In this document: one piece after another, positions 24,976-34,345 of the stretch | Numbering within the stretch: the stretch's first letter is position 1 | Layout of the letters: every line of letters starts with the position of its first letter | Assembly (NCBI GenBank): GCA_019359395.1 | Contig: JAHHHK010000041.1 | Coordinates: 1-64,000 of the forward strand | Source: Komarekiella atlantica HA4396-MV6 | Lineage (GTDB): Bacteria > Cyanobacteriota > Cyanobacteriia > Cyanobacteriales > Nostocaceae | Length of the DNA: 64,000 nucleotides | Direction: 5' to 3' | Program-made: the position numbers and the translations under genes | The notes under the pieces: model-generated | Database searches by the model: none | What the model saw: the letters and a program-made list of their open reading frames with translations, nothing else | Told to the model about the DNA's origin: nothing

Positions 24976-26712
24976 TTATGCCGGATAAATCCTTAAGCGC
25001 CGATTTGGTTCTTCGCCAAAGCTATGCGACTTGAGTCGATAGTGTTCTACCAACTCATGTTGCATTTTGCGGACTTGGGGAGAACGGGGTAATAACTCAA
25101 CTGGCTGTCCTTTGGGAATTACAATTTGCTCTACGGCAAGTCTAGCTTCTTCGAGGGCGTCCATCTCGTCATCGCTACCACTGTGTAGAAACAGTTGCAG
25201 TTCTCGGTCATCGGCTAATTCTGGGTCGTCGATGTTCAGCAACCGCCGCAAGCCGCGAGTAATTTGCGGAATGGTGCTGGATTTAATCATGTGGATGGGT
25301 ACTTGACGGGCCTTTGCCATTTGGCGTAATTTGGCGTGGTTTTTGACGTGCGATCGCAGTGCTAAAATTGCATCAGCACTATCAATATCTTTTGTCAATA
25401 CCACTGGTAGAGTTAGCACGCTGATTACCTGTTCGAGTTGGTGGCGGCTGACGCCATAAGGGTAAACGTGCAGTGGCAAATCTTCGCCATTTGGCCCCGC
25501 CTGTCTATTAGCGGTGAAATCAATGCTCTCAGAGTAATTGAAAGATTCATCCAATAAGCGGTCAAACTCGCTTCGCCCAGTCACCCGCTCCCGCTCTATA
25601 GGCAATGCTGGTAGTGCCACCATTTGTCCAGATGAACGCCAACCATTAGACTGTCGCGGCGGCGGGAAAGAGTCTTCCCCTGTGGACATCTGTCCACCGC
25701 GACCATTCACAACAGCTAACTGCCGTGTAACCGCAACTTTACCCTGTTCATCAACAGTTCTCGTTTGTGGGCTAGGCTGACGTCCCCGGAGCAGATTATC
25801 TACTGTGTCAGCAACGCTTTCGTGTACTACCCAGCGTTGCCGTTCCAACATTTCCACAGCAATCTCGAATGTTGGGGGGGCTTTGCGTTCCAAAACGGTC
25901 TTTTGAGAACCCCGGCGTCTGGCTTCATCATCTCCCAGCGTCACAGCCTGGATACCCCCAACTAAATCAGCAAGGGTAGGGTTTTTAATCAGATTTTCTA
26001 TCTGATTGCCGTGGGCAGTACCTACCAATTGCACACCCCGTTCAGCAATGGTACGAGCTGCTAACGCTTCCAATTCTGTGCCAATTTCGTCAATTACGAT
26101 GACTTCTGGCATGTGGTTTTCCACTGCCTCAATCATCACCTGATGCTGTTGGTCGGGATGAGCCACTTGCATCCGCCTAGCGCGACCAATGGCGGGGTGA
26201 GCAACATCACCATCCCCGGCGATTTCGTTGGAGGTATCGATAATCACCACACGTTTATGCAGATCATCCGCCAAAACGCGAGCAATTTCCCTTAATGCGG
26301 TAGTTTTGCCCACGCCTGGACGCCCCAGCATGAGAATCGATTTACCAGTTTCTACCAAATCGCGAATCATGCCAATGGTTCCGAATACCGCCCGACCGAC
26401 GCGACATGTCAAGCCGATAATCTTGCCGGTGCGGTTGCGGATGGCGCTGATCCGATGCAAAGTTCGCTCAATTCCTGCGCGATTATCTCCGCCAAAGATT
26501 CCGACTCGCTCAATGCAATCATCTATCTGTTCTTGAGTAACGGGTGTTTCGCTCAGATACTCAGCTTGATTGGGAAAGCGAGCCTCTGGGCGACGACCCA
26601 GATCCAAGACCACTTCAACTAAACTATCTCGCTTAGGATGATTCTCTAGTACTTGTCGCAGGTCTTGGGGCAAAATATCTAACAACTTTTGGAGATCGTC
26701 TGTAATCGTCAT
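24976..26712 (-). CDS. Ycf45/SpoIIIAA-like AAA ATPase with C-terminal R3H domain
   Basis: A 578-residue protein conserved in cyanobacteria and some plastids (Ycf45). The N-terminal IERVGIFGGDNRAGIERTLHRISAIRNR precedes a secretion-ATPase-like domain with Walker A GRPGVGKTT (about 131-139), VIVIDEIGTELEA (Walker B, about 203-215) and VGTAHGN. A low-complexity linker follows, then a C-terminal R3H nucleic-acid-binding domain (about 500-560, including QVRKMQHELVEHY). The SpoIIIAA-type core and R3H domain suggest RNA- or DNA-linked ATPase function, though the role is unproven. It is upstream of a strong hairpin terminator and follows ldpA on the same strand 86 bp away. Confidence 0.92.
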   Translation of the reverse strand: MTITDDLQKLLDILPQDLRQVLENHPKRDSLVEVVLDLGRRPEARFPNQAEYLSETPVTQEQIDDCIERVGIFGGDNRAGIERTLHRISAIRNRTGKIIGLTCRVGRAVFGTIGMIRDLVETGKSILMLGRPGVGKTTALREIARVLADDLHKRVVIIDTSNEIAGDGDVAHPAIGRARRMQVAHPDQQHQVMIEAVENHMPEVIVIDEIGTELEALAARTIAERGVQLVGTAHGNQIENLIKNPTLADLVGGIQAVTLGDDEARRRGSQKTVLERKAPPTFEIAVEMLERQRWVVHESVADTVDNLLRGRQPSPQTRTVDEQGKVAVTRQLAVVNGRGGQMSTGEDSFPPPRQSNGWRSSGQMVALPALPIERERVTGRSEFDRLLDESFNYSESIDFTANRQAGPNGEDLPLHVYPYGVSRHQLEQVISVLTLPVVLTKDIDSADAILALRSHVKNHAKLRQMAKARQVPIHMIKSSTIPQITRGLRRLLNIDDPELADDRELQLFLHSGSDDEMDALEEARLAVEQIVIPKGQPVELLPRSPQVRKMQHELVEHYRLKSHSFGEEPNRRLRIYPA

Positions 26713-26798
26713 GCTTTCTATGGTGACGTTTTTAGAGATAGCGAGGACACTTCCTTGCTCTGGTCAACAGAGTTAAGGAAAGTATCCAGAACGAGCGA

Positions 26799-27932
26799 TT
26801 AGCGCTCTTGCTGTGACTTGAGCTGGGAAACGAGAGAATGGGCAAGTTCTACAGCTTGCCAAAGTAATACGTCATCTTCTTCCAGGCGAACAGTCGCCTT
26901 AATACTAGTGTTACTCACCTCCTTATTCTCTAACTGATCGAGAATTGGTGACAGCAGTACACGGGCGTAACTACCGTAGGCTACTCCAGCAATAGAGGCA
27001 GAGGGGCAGAGAGGCAGAGGGGCAGCTCCCTGCTCCCCTGCTTGTTGAAGCAGTCCCATTGCCTTTAACTTAGCAACAGTGTAGCTATTAGTACCACCTG
27101 CTAACTGCACATATCCCGGTAACTTAGCTGCCAAAACTTTTTGTCCTAATTTCACTGCTGCTAAAGTGGTGCCATCTCCAATATCTCCACTCATGGGACG
27201 ACCATCGGTTTGCCAAATTAAAGCACTCTTGAGCGGCGTAATTAGGTCATAAATTGCATGAAGGTAGTCAGTCATTCCCTCGCCATCGGGACAGCTGATA
27301 GCTATTACCTTTAGTTGATCAGCCCATGGTGAAATTGCTTGCCATAATCGCTGAAATTCTTCTAGTCGCCCGACTTTTGTGTGAATTTCTACGGCATCTA
27401 TTCCCGTTGACATTACCAATGGCGCGATCGCTCCCGGCGTTGACATGTATGATGATGTATAAATTATCTCATACGGACAGACTGGTATACAGCGGCCACA
27501 GCCGTAGCACTTTTGAGATACCACTCCAGAAAATTCGTCTTTTATACGGTTAAACACGATTGCTTGTGCCGGACAAATCCTTTGGCAGGGTCTAGGGCAG
27601 TCTGTAGGACATTCCGTAGAATTAAATTCTGCTTTGCGAAAATGCGGGTCTTCTCCATCGTTTAGGCTGACCATCAAAAAGGGTGAGTTGCCTTTGTAGC
27701 TAAACCCTCGCTCCTGGGCATCCCTAGCCAAATCTCTGGCTACTTGTAGCGCTGCTTGCGCTGCTGCAATCACCGCTGGATCAGCTGCCACATCTATGCA
27801 GTCAGCACCCGCCAAAGTGTAGGCTAATGTTAAACTTCTGACCGCAGGCAAATGCTGGAAGCTGGCTCCGCAGATGAGCTTGAACCAGTCACCTTGTTTC
27901 AAAGATTGTAAAGGGGCGAACAGATCAGTCAC
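26799..27932 (-). CDS. ldpA: Circadian clock input protein LdpA (4Fe-4S)
   Basis: A 377-residue iron-sulfur protein which in Synechococcus modulates clock period with light and redox state. Two ferredoxin-like clusters are visible: STECPTDCPRPCQRICPAQA and QKCYGCGRCIPVCPYE. The rest (STGIDAVEIHTKVGRLEEF, LIWQTDGRPMSGDIGDG, VQLAGGTNSYTVAKL) matches the LdpA C-terminal domain. An insertion of about 15 residues (QGAAPLPLCPSAS) at about residue 298-313 is coded by a GGCAGAG-rich tandem repeat and looks like an in-frame invasion by repeat DNA. ldpA lies upstream of the Ycf45-like gene on the same strand. Confidence 0.92.
   Translation of the reverse strand: MTDLFAPLQSLKQGDWFKLICGASFQHLPAVRSLTLAYTLAGADCIDVAADPAVIAAAQAALQVARDLARDAQERGFSYKGNSPFLMVSLNDGEDPHFRKAEFNSTECPTDCPRPCQRICPAQAIVFNRIKDEFSGVVSQKCYGCGRCIPVCPYEIIYTSSYMSTPGAIAPLVMSTGIDAVEIHTKVGRLEEFQRLWQAISPWADQLKVIAISCPDGEGMTDYLHAIYDLITPLKSALIWQTDGRPMSGDIGDGTTLAAVKLGQKVLAAKLPGYVQLAGGTNSYTVAKLKAMGLLQQAGEQGAAPLPLCPSASIAGVAYGSYARVLLSPILDQLENKEVSNTSIKATVRLEEDDVLLWQAVELAHSLVSQLKSQQER
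26995..27042 (-). repeat. Short tandem repeat inside ldpA
   Basis: GAGGCAGAGGGGCAG occurs twice in tandem, followed by a CTCCCTGCTCCCCTGC stretch. The block keeps the ldpA frame, adds about 15 residues and resembles the short tandem repeats of Nostoc intergenic DNA. Confidence 0.7.
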
Positions 27933-28113
27933 ACTTCTATTATGCGTTTATGCGACTAAAAATAGTAGCCTGTAATCAATAAAAAGTTCGGATTTCCTCA
28001 TGCAGAGTTTTGCTCGGTAATCCACCTCAATCGGATTATGGCTTGATATCTAGTGGATGATGATTTTGTTATCTTATTACTAAGTTTTTATTGCTACCTA
28101 GTAATGCAAGTAT

Positions 28114-29418
28114 TTACTTGATGGGAATTTTGATCGCAAACTCTGCTCCTTTTCCTGGGTATGAGGTGCAAATAATCTGTCCTTGGTGTTTTTGTACAAT
28201 AATCTGATGGCTAATCGACAATCCTAGCCCACTACCTTTGCCTACAGGTTTTGTGGTAAAAAATGGGTCAAATAAACGCGATCGCAACGATTCATCTATA
28301 CCAGGGCCATTATCAGCGATCGCAATTCTGACAAAATTAGAGTCTTTAACTTCTGTATGAATCCGAATTTGCGGAGTTTTCTTTTGTCCTTTGTCCTCTA
28401 ATAATGAAAAATGACTAGTAACAAATGACTCTTCCAACGCATCAATGGCATTATTCAACAGATGCATAAATACCTGATTTAATTCACTAGCATAACAATT
28501 GATTAAGGGTAAATCACCATACTCTTTAACTACAACAATAGCAGGACGATCCGCTATTTCTCTCAGTCGATGCTGTAACATCACCAAAGTGCTATCGATA
28601 CCTTCATGAATATTTACCTGCTTCATTTCGGCTTCATCATGCCTAGAAAAGTTTTGTAGTGCCAGTACAATTTCCCGAATGCGATCAGCACCTCTATACA
28701 TAGCACCTATGAGGTTTTGCAGGTCATTAATCACAAAATTCAGATCTATGTCATTGACTATTTGCTGAATTTTTGGCGTAGGTTTTGGATATTCTTGTTG
28801 ATAGATATCAATCAAATTTACTAAATCTTCTACATACTGACTAGCATATTGAAGATTGCCATAAATAAAACTAATAGGATTATTAACTTCATGAGCAATT
28901 CCAGCCACTAACTGCCCCAGCGCCACCATCTTTTCGTTTTGAATCTGTTGAACTTGAGCAGCTTTTAAATTATCAATAGCCTGTTGGAGTAAAAAATTCT
29001 TTTCTTGCAGTTTAGTTTGAAGCAAACGTAAATTAATCTGATTTTCAATTCGCAATACAACCTCTGCTCCATAAAAAGGTTTTGTAATATAATCTACGCC
29101 ACCAACATCAAAGGCTTTTACCTTATCTAACACATCATCCAAAGCACTAATAAAAATCACTGGCACTTCACAAGTTGTACTGTTAGATTTCAGTTGTTGA
29201 CAAACTTGATAGCCATCCATACCTGGCATATTTATATCCAACAAAATCACATCTGGTAAAAGCATCTGACAGGCAGTCAATGCCAGTTTACCATTTAAAG
29301 CTTTGCGAACTTCAAAACCTTGTGCAGACAACATCGCCGACAAAAGACGCAAATTATCTGGAGTATCATCGACGACTAAAATATTTCCTTTATGTTGATT
29401 AGATTGATTTAAATCCAT
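28114..29418 (-). CDS. Hybrid response regulator-histidine kinase
   Basis: Length 434 residues. A receiver domain comes first (residues 13-125; VVDDTPDN, phosphoacceptor D61 in LLDINMPGMDG, K113 in ITKPF), then a coiled coil, then the kinase core with H176 in GIAHEVNNP, an N box around HLLNNAIDALEE and ATP-lid G boxes IADNGPGIDE and GKGSGLGLSI. All key residues are present. This N-receiver/C-kinase order is common in cyanobacteria, where the receiver integrates input from a partner kinase. The gene lies downstream of a REC-GGDEF-EAL gene on the same strand. Confidence 0.94.
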   Translation of the reverse strand: MDLNQSNQHKGNILVVDDTPDNLRLLSAMLSAQGFEVRKALNGKLALTACQMLLPDVILLDINMPGMDGYQVCQQLKSNSTTCEVPVIFISALDDVLDKVKAFDVGGVDYITKPFYGAEVVLRIENQINLRLLQTKLQEKNFLLQQAIDNLKAAQVQQIQNEKMVALGQLVAGIAHEVNNPISFIYGNLQYASQYVEDLVNLIDIYQQEYPKPTPKIQQIVNDIDLNFVINDLQNLIGAMYRGADRIREIVLALQNFSRHDEAEMKQVNIHEGIDSTLVMLQHRLREIADRPAIVVVKEYGDLPLINCYASELNQVFMHLLNNAIDALEESFVTSHFSLLEDKGQKKTPQIRIHTEVKDSNFVRIAIADNGPGIDESLRSRLFDPFFTTKPVGKGSGLGLSISHQIIVQKHQGQIICTSYPGKGAEFAIKIPIK

Positions 29419-29809
29419 TTTGAAAAACAGCTATTTTTGTAAAAACTAAGTATGTGTTACACGCTTTTAAAACAGCCTAAATAAGTTATTACGTGATTTC
29501 ATAAAACGACTTACAATGACTAAATTTCCTCATATTTAATATATTTATATCCAGTAAAATTAAATCTTGTACTAAATTTTTCAAGCTATCAAACCTACTT
29601 TTAGGTTAAGAGATTTGCAAATTTAATAACCCTCTTACGTAAGTATAGTAGATATCACACACAGTTTATCTAGCAGTATATAAAAAATTGCTCATTAATT
29701 GCTTGAATATTGAGATAAGTTTGAGTAGCAGGTTCCAACTATCAGAACTTCAGTGAATTTGAATTGGAGTGTAGATACAAAGAAGTTTCTCAAAAAATAA
29801 CGATAGTCA
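29419..29809. other. AT-rich intergenic region, no gene seen
   Basis: About 390 bp between two codirectional two-component genes. It is AT-rich with no clear hairpin, no repeat and no convincing ORF; it probably holds the promoter of the REC-histidine-kinase gene. Confidence 0.4.
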
Positions 29810-31645
29810 TTACCATTGAGGTGCTGCTGCAAGCAACTTGATAACCAATTCTTGTTCGAGGGGTCTAGAAAATAAATATCCTTGAGCAAAATTACAGTTT
29901 AAACTTCTTAGTTGAGCTAACTGTTCTTTTGTTTCGACGCCTTCAGCGATCGCAGTCATTCCCATTGAGTCAGCAATACCAATCATTGCTGGAACTAATC
30001 CCATATTATCTTGATTTTCCTGCATCCGTTTGACGAAAGATTTGTCAATTTTAAGTGCATTTAAAGGAAAGCTATATAAGTAACTCAAAGAAGAATAGCC
30101 TGTACCAAAATCATCCATAATTAATTTAATATTTCGCTGCTTTAATTGCTGAAGAATTATTTTAATACCATTATTATTTTCCATAATTACACTTTCGGTA
30201 ATTTCCAACTCTAAGTTAGCAGGATTGATTTTAGTTTCATCAATAATTTGGTCAACTTTGGCTATAAAATCTGGTTGAGAAAACAATCTTGCGCTCAAAT
30301 TAACACTGATAGTTAAGTTTTTTGGTGTTGCTGGGTACTGTTGCCAAATGCTTAGTTGATGGCAAGCTGTATGTAATACCCAGGTATTAATAACATTAAT
30401 CAAACCTGTTTCTTCTGCAACAGGAATAAAGTCTACAGGACAGACAAGTCCACGAATCGGATGTTGCCAACGAACCAACGCTTCAAATCCAGAAATTTTA
30501 CCTGTAGCTAGGGAAATAATTGGCTGATAGTAAACGATAAATTCTTGCCGATCAACAGCCCTTCGTAAATCATTTTCTAACTCTAAAAGCTGAATAGCTT
30601 CCTCATACATCACTGGATCAAAAACGTGATATCTGGCTCTACCTTGAGCCTTAGCACGATACATTGCTGTGTCTGCATCCCGCAGCAAATACTCTGGGCG
30701 TTCATAATCTTTGTTGCCCCAACTAATACCAATACTGACATTCATAAATACTTCATATCTAGATAGCTTAAAAGTCAGTGCTAGCTGTTGCAAAATCCGC
30801 TCAGCAAGTTGGATTGCCATGCTGATATCTGTGAGATTTTCTATGAGAATCCCAAATTCATCACCGCCTAATCTTGCTAAAGTGTCAACAGGCATCAGAC
30901 ATGCTTGCAGACGGTGAGCGATCGCTATTAGCAATTCATCTCCCACGAGATGTCCAAGAGAATCATTAATCACTTTGAAGCGATCGCAGTCCAAAAACAA
31001 TACAGCAAACTGATAATTTGATTTTTGCTGAGCACGATTTAGAGCTTTTTCTAGTCGCCTAATAAACAATACTCGATTTGGTAAACCAGTGAGTGAATCA
31101 TGCAGTGCTATATCTAGCAATTTATTTTGTAATTCTTGACGGGAACTGATTTCTTCTTGAAGTATCTGCAAAGCTTTCTCTAGCTCACGAGTCCGCTGTT
31201 TTACCCTTTGTTCTAGTTCAGTATTTAGGTTTAATATTTCTAATCGTGCTGTCCTTAAAGCCAATTGATTTTGCACACGCACTAAGACTTCTTCAAACTC
31301 AAAAGGTTTCGTAATATAGTCTACACCACCAACCCTAAAAGCTTTAATTTTATCAAAAACATCATCTAAAGCACTAATAAAAATTACCGGAATATCTGCG
31401 GTTAACTCGCTCGCTTTTAACCTCTGACAAACTTCATAACCATCGACTTCTGGCATCATAATGTCGAGTAAAATCAGATCGGGTAATACTGTTTGACAAG
31501 CAGTCAATGCCATTTGCCAGTTCAAGGCTTTGCGGACGTTATACCCTTCCTTAGTCAGGATAGAGGACAAAACCCGCAGATTGATTGCCATATCGTCAAT
31601 GATCAAAATATCTTTTTTATCAAAGTCTAATCGCTCGTAATTCAT
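29810..31645 (-). CDS. REC-GGDEF-EAL response regulator (c-di-GMP turnover)
   Basis: A 611-residue protein. The receiver domain (about residues 12-125) has IIDDMAIN and phosphoacceptor D61 in LLDIMMPEVDG. A coiled coil leads to the GGDEF domain (about 180-345) with an intact GGDEF motif in LARLGGDEFG. An EAL domain (about 350-605) follows with GFEALVRWQHP, DDFGTGYSSLSYL and EGVETKEQ. Both catalytic motifs are intact, so it could make or degrade cyclic di-GMP depending on phosphorylation. Its likely partner kinase is one of the neighbouring genes on the same strand. Confidence 0.95.
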   Translation of the reverse strand: MNYERLDFDKKDILIIDDMAINLRVLSSILTKEGYNVRKALNWQMALTACQTVLPDLILLDIMMPEVDGYEVCQRLKASELTADIPVIFISALDDVFDKIKAFRVGGVDYITKPFEFEEVLVRVQNQLALRTARLEILNLNTELEQRVKQRTRELEKALQILQEEISSRQELQNKLLDIALHDSLTGLPNRVLFIRRLEKALNRAQQKSNYQFAVLFLDCDRFKVINDSLGHLVGDELLIAIAHRLQACLMPVDTLARLGGDEFGILIENLTDISMAIQLAERILQQLALTFKLSRYEVFMNVSIGISWGNKDYERPEYLLRDADTAMYRAKAQGRARYHVFDPVMYEEAIQLLELENDLRRAVDRQEFIVYYQPIISLATGKISGFEALVRWQHPIRGLVCPVDFIPVAEETGLINVINTWVLHTACHQLSIWQQYPATPKNLTISVNLSARLFSQPDFIAKVDQIIDETKINPANLELEITESVIMENNNGIKIILQQLKQRNIKLIMDDFGTGYSSLSYLYSFPLNALKIDKSFVKRMQENQDNMGLVPAMIGIADSMGMTAIAEGVETKEQLAQLRSLNCNFAQGYLFSRPLEQELVIKLLAAAPQW

Positions 31646-31713
31646 TCTACGTTTGTTCTAGTCAATTCCATAATTTTCTCAAACTGATAGTTGTTTTCTA
31701 AATCCCTGAGAAA

Positions 31714-32397
31714 TTAGACAATTTGACTCTTATTTAGTGGAATTTGTTTAATTAAGTCTAAAATTAGGTCATCGCTACAGCTGGCTGCGGCATGGTGTAT
31801 CTTTTCCAGCCAATCAGGTGACATTCGTGACAAGGCTCTCAACAGTTCGGCTTCGCTAGCAAACATCTGTGCTGTTTGATCTACAACTGATTGCTTTGTG
31901 ATTTTTGCTTGGTTGATATATTTTACACCCAGATGTTCGCTCAGTTTTTCGAGTAATATTTCCTGAGTGTATGGCTTGCGAATAAAATCGTCGCAGCCGA
32001 TTGACAAAATTTTCTGTCGCTCTTTAGCAAAGTTGTTGTAGCCAACATTAAAAACCCGCATTTGTTTCCAAAAGAAATGTTTAGAAAGGTTGAGTAAATC
32101 TAGCTTGATAGCAGCTAAATTGATTTGATTAATTTGCTTAGGAGTTGTTAAGTAGCTATCGAGATGCTGTTCAATGCGATCGCAGATTTCATTTTCTAAC
32201 TGAGCGGCAAGCTCTTTTACGGCTTTTTGCCCGTTTTTAAACGAAAGATACCCCACAAATCCCACCGCCCCGAAAATTTGCAATACAAAGGACAAAATTA
32301 GAATATATTTTAGGAACATCTTGACATAAGCCATGCCAAATAAGTGTTTGAGAGATTTGACAAGCTGAATTTTCGTTTGATTTTCTCCAAGATTCAA
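31714..32397 (-). CDS. Internally deleted remnant of a hybrid sensor kinase
   Basis: A 227-residue ORF that joins two non-adjacent parts of a large hybrid kinase. Residues 30-105 are a membrane helix and the start of a periplasmic sensor (LSFVLQIFGAVGFVGYLSFKNGQKAV, then RIEQHLDSYLTTPKQINQIN). At about residue 120 it switches to the end of a receiver domain (RQKILSIGCDDFIRKPYTQEILLEKLSEHLG) and a C-terminal tail with LSRMSPDWLEKIHHAA. The kinase core, receiver Asp and most of the sensor are missing. An in-frame deletion is the simplest explanation. The membrane start resembles that of the sensor protein at 49350. Confidence 0.7.
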   Translation of the reverse strand: MNLGENQTKIQLVKSLKHLFGMAYVKMFLKYILILSFVLQIFGAVGFVGYLSFKNGQKAVKELAAQLENEICDRIEQHLDSYLTTPKQINQINLAAIKLDLLNLSKHFFWKQMRVFNVGYNNFAKERQKILSIGCDDFIRKPYTQEILLEKLSEHLGVKYINQAKITKQSVVDQTAQMFASEAELLRALSRMSPDWLEKIHHAAASCSDDLILDLIKQIPLNKSQIV

Positions 32398-32813
32398 CTT
32401 GGAGTATTTTTGTCATATCAGCTACATTCAATACAAGGATAAGTACTACCTACTATAGCTAAAACTATGATCTATTCCTAAGAATTTAGTATAATAAAAT
32501 ACTAAAAATGCTTACGATATACTTCTTCGAGCGACTGAATTCCTCTAAATCTTAATCTTCAGACTTTGTTATATCAATTTATTTTGCCCACTTTCATCTG
32601 ACAATGCATCAATATTTATTGGATGAATCGCAAAATGTATTTACACTAATTCACAATATCAACTCTATTTGACCACAGTAATCTTATAGCGGTTTTCGCA
32701 TGAGTCAGGTACACCACCAAGAACTAATTAACCACAGGGAAAAGTTTGCGCGTCCGGGTTTCTCGGCGCAAAACTTTTCAAGACAGATAAACAACGGACA
32801 CTTGCTACAACGG

Positions 32814-33001
32814 GGAGGCAGCCGTGTGGGCGGGTTTCCCGACTTGAACGGACTGCCGTGGGAGGCAGCCGTGTGGGCGGGTTTCCCGACTTGAACGGAC
32901 TGCCGTGGGAGGCAGCCGTGTGGGCGGGTTTCCCGACTTGAACGGACTGCCGTGGGGGGCAGCCGTGTGGGCGGGTTTCCCGACTTGAATGGACTGCCGT
33001 G
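32814..33001. repeat. 47-bp tandem repeat, four copies
   Basis: Four head-to-tail units start at 32814, 32861, 32908 and 32955, identical except for one base in the fourth unit and one near its end. Each unit carries GGCAGCC near one end and GACTGCC near the other, so each can fold into a hairpin around CGGGTTTCCCGAC. The unit is a relative of the dispersed GGGAACCCGCC repeats at 55860 and 57286. There are no spacers, so it is not a CRISPR. Confidence 0.95.
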
Positions 33002-33220
33002 GGAACCCTCCGTTCGCGCAGCGTCTTTGCTAGGAGAAGTTCTGATGCCTGTGGCAACCCCTTCGGGGAACGGATAGCGCAGCCTAAAGCCTTCTCTACG
33101 AGAGGCTACGCCTTAAGCGAAGCCATGCCACAGGCTTTACGGCATGTCTTCGCTTAGAGCGACGTAGGAGCGTCGGAAGCCTCCGCTCAGACAACTCTGG
33201 GCAACGCAGTGTCCTCTCAA
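33002..33220. repeat. Degenerate palindromic repeat cluster
   Basis: A mosaic of short inverted repeats (GCCTGTGGCA / TGCCACAGGC, CCTTCTCTACGAGAGGC, CTTCGCTTAAG-type) fills the space between the 47-bp array and the MOSC gene. With the flanking AT-rich DNA (32398-32813 and 33221-33405) this makes a 1-kb gene-free stretch. Confidence 0.6.
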
Positions 33221-33405
33221 TAAACACCGATAAATTTGTACTTTAGCTGACTAGGAAACGCTATAAAACTGCCGTAATCAATAAATAGCAAAAAGTAAAA
33301 AAAATCAAAAGATTTTTCACGTTTTCCTTTGGCAAAAGGTTAATTGTGTTGAACAAGTACCTCTCTATTGAAAAGTTCTGAGCACCAGAATTTGGCGTTT
33401 GGACT

Positions 33406-34173
33406 TTACACAACTTCGTTGCCTATTTGTAAAATTTTCCCGGCTTCTGAGGCGGGTAATCGTGTATTAACACTCAATCTGAAAAAGTGATTAAAACGGG
33501 ATGAGGCTACCCACTCTGGCAAGGTTGCTTGCCGTTGTTTCATAAAAATCTTTTGAAAGTTTGGATAAGCTTCCCCTAAATAAGAATCACGTGTTGGAAC
33601 TACACAACGCTGACAGGGATTAACTCCATAAAAGCAAACATCTCCTACTCGAAAAGAGACTACATCGCCTTGTTCGGTAAATAACCGATCTTCCCAAAAC
33701 GGTGGTACACCGTCAATTTCGATATTGGCACGTATCCGACGGCGCATTTCATCAACACTCAAACCTGGAAACCAGGAAGCAACTTCTGCTAGTGTTGCTG
33801 TACTAATTACTGTTGGCCCAGGTGAGTTTGTATCATCAGGAAAGCCCATTACAGAGTTTTGTGCTAATGTGACAGCAAAGCCAAAAAAATCACTCAAATA
33901 CGCTTCTAGAGCTTGCCTTTGCTCATCCAGATGAAATTGTTGTGAGTCGCTACCTGGGAATTGTAGTGAGATTCTATTAAAAAGTGTAAATTGTGAGCGC
34001 AGTAAATGGATTTTGGCATTACGTTTGCCATTTACCAACCTCTGAACTTTGTCAAAAATGGCAAACTCACGGTCATGCTGTAGTGCTCCACTAGCAAGCA
34101 CTTTGGCATTCTCAACTTCAATGCCATCAAGCGACTTAATTGGATAAAGTAAAATTTTAGCTAAGTACGGCAT
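33406..34173 (-). CDS. MOSC domain protein
   Basis: A 255-residue molybdenum-cofactor-binding-type protein of the YiiM/mARC family. The N-terminal beta-barrel starts MPYLAKILLYPIKSLDGIEV, followed by GALQHDREFAIFD. The MOSC domain includes VRFxx-like VSFRVGDVCFYGVNPCQRC, where the conserved Cys may bind the Mo-cofactor, then VVPTRDSYLGEAYPNFQK. Members reduce N-hydroxylated compounds or handle cofactor sulfur, but the substrate here is unknown. It appears to be a single gene followed by a repeat-rich gap. Confidence 0.92.
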   Translation of the reverse strand: MPYLAKILLYPIKSLDGIEVENAKVLASGALQHDREFAIFDKVQRLVNGKRNAKIHLLRSQFTLFNRISLQFPGSDSQQFHLDEQRQALEAYLSDFFGFAVTLAQNSVMGFPDDTNSPGPTVISTATLAEVASWFPGLSVDEMRRRIRANIEIDGVPPFWEDRLFTEQGDVVSFRVGDVCFYGVNPCQRCVVPTRDSYLGEAYPNFQKIFMKQRQATLPEWVASSRFNHFFRLSVNTRLPASEAGKILQIGNEVV

Positions 34174-34290
34174 TATACCAATTTTAGATTTTAGTTTCGG
34201 ATTAAAAATTGGTGATTTAGTTGACGGTTGTTAGTCACTAGCGGTCTATCGCATTAATTTTGCTAGGTGAATCAACTATTAGATCCCCTT

Positions 34291-34323
34291 AGATCCCCGA
34301 CTTATTAAAGAAGTTGGGGATCT
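34291..34323 (-). terminator. Hairpin after the lepB pair
   Basis: AGATCCCCGACTT faces AAGTTGGGGATCT with one G-T mismatch and a seven-base loop, just after the stop of the second lepB. The same GGGGATCT hairpin recurs in Nostoc intergenic DNA, so it may be a captured repeat serving as a terminator. Confidence 0.55.
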
Positions 34324-34345
34324 AGCCACCGCCAAAATTGCTCAG

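Noticed and set aside
32814-33001. Possible CRISPR array (47-bp units)
   Set aside because: Units abut directly without unique spacers, and they are related to a dispersed palindrome.
32728-33057. 109-residue minus-strand ORF
   Set aside because: It is a translation of the 47-bp tandem repeat and flanking palindromes; the repeated peptide has no independent support.
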